From assembly GCA_046155505.1 (NCBI GenBank), contig JBJXFK010000131.1, forward strand, positions 1 through 8,183: a stretch of 8,183 nt of DNA. Reading direction: 5' to 3'. Positions within the stretch are counted from its first letter, which is position 1; the number at the start of each line of letters is the position of its first letter. Of the stretch, positions 6,366 to 8,183 are shown in pieces. The notes beneath the pieces are model-generated. The model ran no database searches, was not told the origin of the DNA, and saw only the letters and a list, made by a program, of their open reading frames with translations. A program made the translations under genes and the position numbers. The stretch comes from JBJXFK01 sp046155505 (GTDB taxonomy: Bacteria > Planctomycetota > Phycisphaerae > UBA1845 > Fen-1342).

Positions 6366-7751
6366 ATGCAGCAATCTTCGGTCCGATATGGCTCGCGACG
6401 CGCCGCGTGGACTCGTCTGTGCGTCGCCGCCCTCGGCGTCATTGTCGCGCTGGGTTCTACCGGCTGCGCCGTGCCGCAGCCGCGCGGTGCGGGGCAGCTT
6501 GACCGCATCGTCGATCCCGGCAGCAGCCGCGGCTATTGGCGCTATCTGCCGAAGCCCTACATCGCATCGAGCGACGCCGATCGCAAGGCGCGTCGCTGGC
6601 CGCTGGTGGTCACCTTTCACGGCATGAAGCCGTTCGACAACGCCCACCCGCAGGCGTGCGAGTGGCAGCTCGAGGCCGATCGCTTTGGCTATGTCGTCGT
6701 CGCCCCCGAATTGCGAGCGCCAGACGTGCTTCTGCAATTCCCCGTGCGCGATGTGCATCCCGCGTTCAAAGGCGACGAGGTCGCATCGCTCGCGATCATG
6801 GATCATGTGTTCGCCACCACCGACGCCGACCGCTCGAACGTGCTGAGCACGAGTTGGTCGTCGGGCGGATACATGGCTCATTACATGGTCAATCGCTATC
6901 CCGATCGATTCACGTGTCTGGCCGTGCGGCAGTCGAATTTCAGCGGCAGCATCATGGACGCGGCCCTCGCCGATCGCTCGCGCCGCCATCCGATCCTGAT
7001 CGTCAACACGCAGAACGACTTCGCGATCTGTCTCGAAGAGTCGCGCCAGGCGCGCGAGTGGTACGCGGCCAACAGCTACTCGAACGTCGCGTGGATCAAG
7101 ATCAAACACCTCGGCCACGAACGCACGCCCGATCTTGCGGCCGACTTTTTTGGGCGCGTCGCCGGCGTTGAGCCGGGGTTCGCGCCGTCGGTACTTGTGC
7201 AGCGCCAGGCGATCGAAGGCAATGCCGAGGGGCTGGCGTTCTTTGCCGGCAAGTCCCAGATCGCAGGAAACGCGCAGCGATCGGCGGATGCGACGCCGGT
7301 CTCGCGCAGCACGCCGTCGCGACCGGAGACGCCGAGCCGGTCGCGCCCCGTGCGCAGCGGCAGCGACGGTGTGAATACCAGTCGGCTGCCGTCGGATGAC
7401 ATGATCGCCGCCGCGGCGACGCCGAATCGCGGCAACGCCGTCTCGACCGCCGAGCGTCCGCGGCGCAGTCCGCTGGCGATTCGCGTTTCGTCGGCGATCG
7501 GCCTGCAACCGATGTCGCTGAGTTTCTGGGCCGAAGCGCCGAGCGATTGGGCCGGTTCGGCGAGTTTTCAATGGACGCTCGACGGCCAGACGATCGGCAA
7601 CGGCCTAAACGGCCAGAAGTCGCTGCCCGAGGCGGGCGAATTCACGCTGGGGCTGCTGGCGGTTACCACGGACGGCAGCGAGCATCGCGTGTCGCGCTCG
7701 ATTCGCGTGCTGCCCAAGTCCTCCGCGTCGGCGGCCGGCATCAAGCCGTGA
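6366..7751 (+). CDS. Lipoprotein alpha/beta hydrolase (PHB depolymerase/LpqC-like esterase) with C-terminal PKD/Ig-like domain
   Basis: A 461-residue protein. Basic residues and a hydrophobic stretch (about 16-30) lead to STGC with Cys34, a plausible but non-classical lipobox (Ser at -3), so it is probably lipid-anchored. Residues about 55-265 form an alpha/beta hydrolase: TFHGMKPFD (83-91, oxyanion HG), a nucleophile elbow SWSSGGYMAHYM (163-174) with Ser165, ILIVNTQNDF (210-219) with Asp218, and HLGHERTPD (248-256) with His251 as likely catalytic His. The style is closest to poly(3-hydroxybutyrate) depolymerase/LpqC-type esterases; the substrate is unknown. A Ser/Arg/Pro-rich linker (about 275-368) precedes a PKD-like domain (about 369-450: SLSFWAEAPSDW, FQWTLDGQTIGNG, EFTLGLLAVTTDG). 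The HIT gene starts 22 bp after the stop, suggesting co-transcription. The first Gly of the usual GxSxG is Ser here. A polymer- or ester-hydrolysing surface role is inferred. Confidence 0.83.
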   Translation: MQQSSVRYGSRRAAWTRLCVAALGVIVALGSTGCAVPQPRGAGQLDRIVDPGSSRGYWRYLPKPYIASSDADRKARRWPLVVTFHGMKPFDNAHPQACEWQLEADRFGYVVVAPELRAPDVLLQFPVRDVHPAFKGDEVASLAIMDHVFATTDADRSNVLSTSWSSGGYMAHYMVNRYPDRFTCLAVRQSNFSGSIMDAALADRSRRHPILIVNTQNDFAICLEESRQAREWYAANSYSNVAWIKIKHLGHERTPDLAADFFGRVAGVEPGFAPSVLVQRQAIEGNAEGLAFFAGKSQIAGNAQRSADATPVSRSTPSRPETPSRSRPVRSGSDGVNTSRLPSDDMIAAAATPNRGNAVSTAERPRRSPLAIRVSSAIGLQPMSLSFWAEAPSDWAGSASFQWTLDGQTIGNGLNGQKSLPEAGEFTLGLLAVTTDGSEHRVSRSIRVLPKSSASAAGIKP

Positions 7752-7773
7752 GTATTCGCGCCATGGGTGACGC

Positions 7774-8183
7774 ATGCCCGAGCAGAATCAAAACCTCTGG
7801 GCACCGTGGCGAATGCAATACATCGAGCAACTCGGCGGCAACCAACCGGGCGGCTGTTTCCTATGTCGATATGCCGCCGCGCCGAGCGACGATCACGCCA
7901 ACCATGTCCTGTGGCGCAGCGAACACACGCTGACGCTGCTTAATCGCTTTCCGTATACGACGGGACATTTGCTTATCGCGCCGACGGCGCATGTCGCCGC
8001 GTTTGAAACACTGCCCGAGGCGGTGCTGCTCGAACTCGCCCTGCGCGTGCGCGACGCGAAGCGCGTGCTCGATCACGCGCTGCAGCCGCAGGGATACAAC
8101 ATCGGTGTAAATCTCGGTCGCTGTGCCGGGGCGGGGCTGCCCGATCATGTGCATTGGCACATCGTGCCGCGCTGGAACGGCGA
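7774..8183 (+). CDS. HIT-family nucleotide hydrolase/transferase (partial, cut by the window end)
   Basis: The first 136 codons of a gene that runs off the window. The N-terminus NLWAPWRMQYI (7-17) is typical of the Ap4A phosphorylase-like HIT branch. CFLC (28-31) is the CxxC half of the zinc site seen in that branch. FPYTTGHLLIAPTAHVAAF (59-77) matches the HIT core. NLGRCAGAGLPDHVHWHIVP (113-132) contains the histidine triad H125-x-H127-x-H129; the middle His is the usual nucleophile that forms the nucleotidyl intermediate. Family members act on dinucleoside polyphosphates or other nucleoside phosphate esters in the cytoplasm; the exact substrate cannot be told. The ATG at 7774 has only a weak GGTGA upstream, so translation may depend partly on the hydrolase gene that ends 22 bp before. 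At least the C-terminal tail is missing from view. Confidence 0.92.
   Translation, partial: MPEQNQNLWAPWRMQYIEQLGGNQPGGCFLCRYAAAPSDDHANHVLWRSEHTLTLLNRFPYTTGHLLIAPTAHVAAFETLPEAVLLELALRVRDAKRVLDHALQPQGYNIGVNLGRCAGAGLPDHVHWHIVPRWNG

Noticed and set aside
5667..7571. 634-codon open frame on the minus strand
   Set aside because: It is antisense to the MscS and hydrolase genes, strongly arginine/alanine-rich and without recognisable motifs, as expected of a shadow frame in GC-rich DNA.

Overview
This is a GC-rich bacterial window whose protein signatures point to a planctomycete, most likely of the Phycisphaerae type. The evidence is a secreted DUF1028 protein ending in paired dockerin/EF-hand-like calcium loops, envelope proteins with Ala/Pro/Thr-rich linkers, and short-period intergenic repeats of the kind I recall from Planctomycetes and Verrucomicrobia. 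The lineage is inferred from protein style only; there is no rRNA or other marker gene here.

Layout, left to right. Positions 1-96 hold the last 31 codons of a plus-strand gene, possibly an IS transposase. A short gap (97-232) carries two tiny tandem repeats. On the minus strand, 233-1606 encodes an exported DUF1028 (Ntn-hydrolase-like) protein with a C-terminal dockerin-like domain. A 168-bp divergent promoter region separates it from sppA (1775-3613, plus), a full-length two-domain signal peptide peptidase with both dyad residues present. After sppA comes a perfect 14-bp hairpin, a likely terminator. An MscS-family mechanosensitive channel (3758-5932, plus) follows, with a large extracytoplasmic N-terminal region built from a duplicated module. 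The 433-bp gap 5933-6365 carries a strict 8-nt periodic repeat and G/C-rich repeat-like sequence. Then come a lipoprotein alpha/beta hydrolase with a C-terminal PKD/Ig-like domain (6366-7751, plus) and, 22 bp later, the 5' part of a HIT-family nucleotide hydrolase/transferase gene (7774 to the window end, plus).

Four of the five recognisable genes are exported or membrane proteins: the DUF1028 protein, SppA, MscS and the lipoprotein hydrolase. SppA clears signal-peptide remnants and MscS relieves turgor, so this is an envelope-oriented neighbourhood, but it shows no tight operon apart from the hydrolase-HIT pair. I found no defence system, CRISPR array, tRNA/rRNA or complete mobile element. 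The points most worth a second look are the short-period intergenic repeats, the architecture of the DUF1028 protein, the duplicated module of the channel, and the serine-substituted nucleophile elbow plus PKD fusion of the hydrolase.
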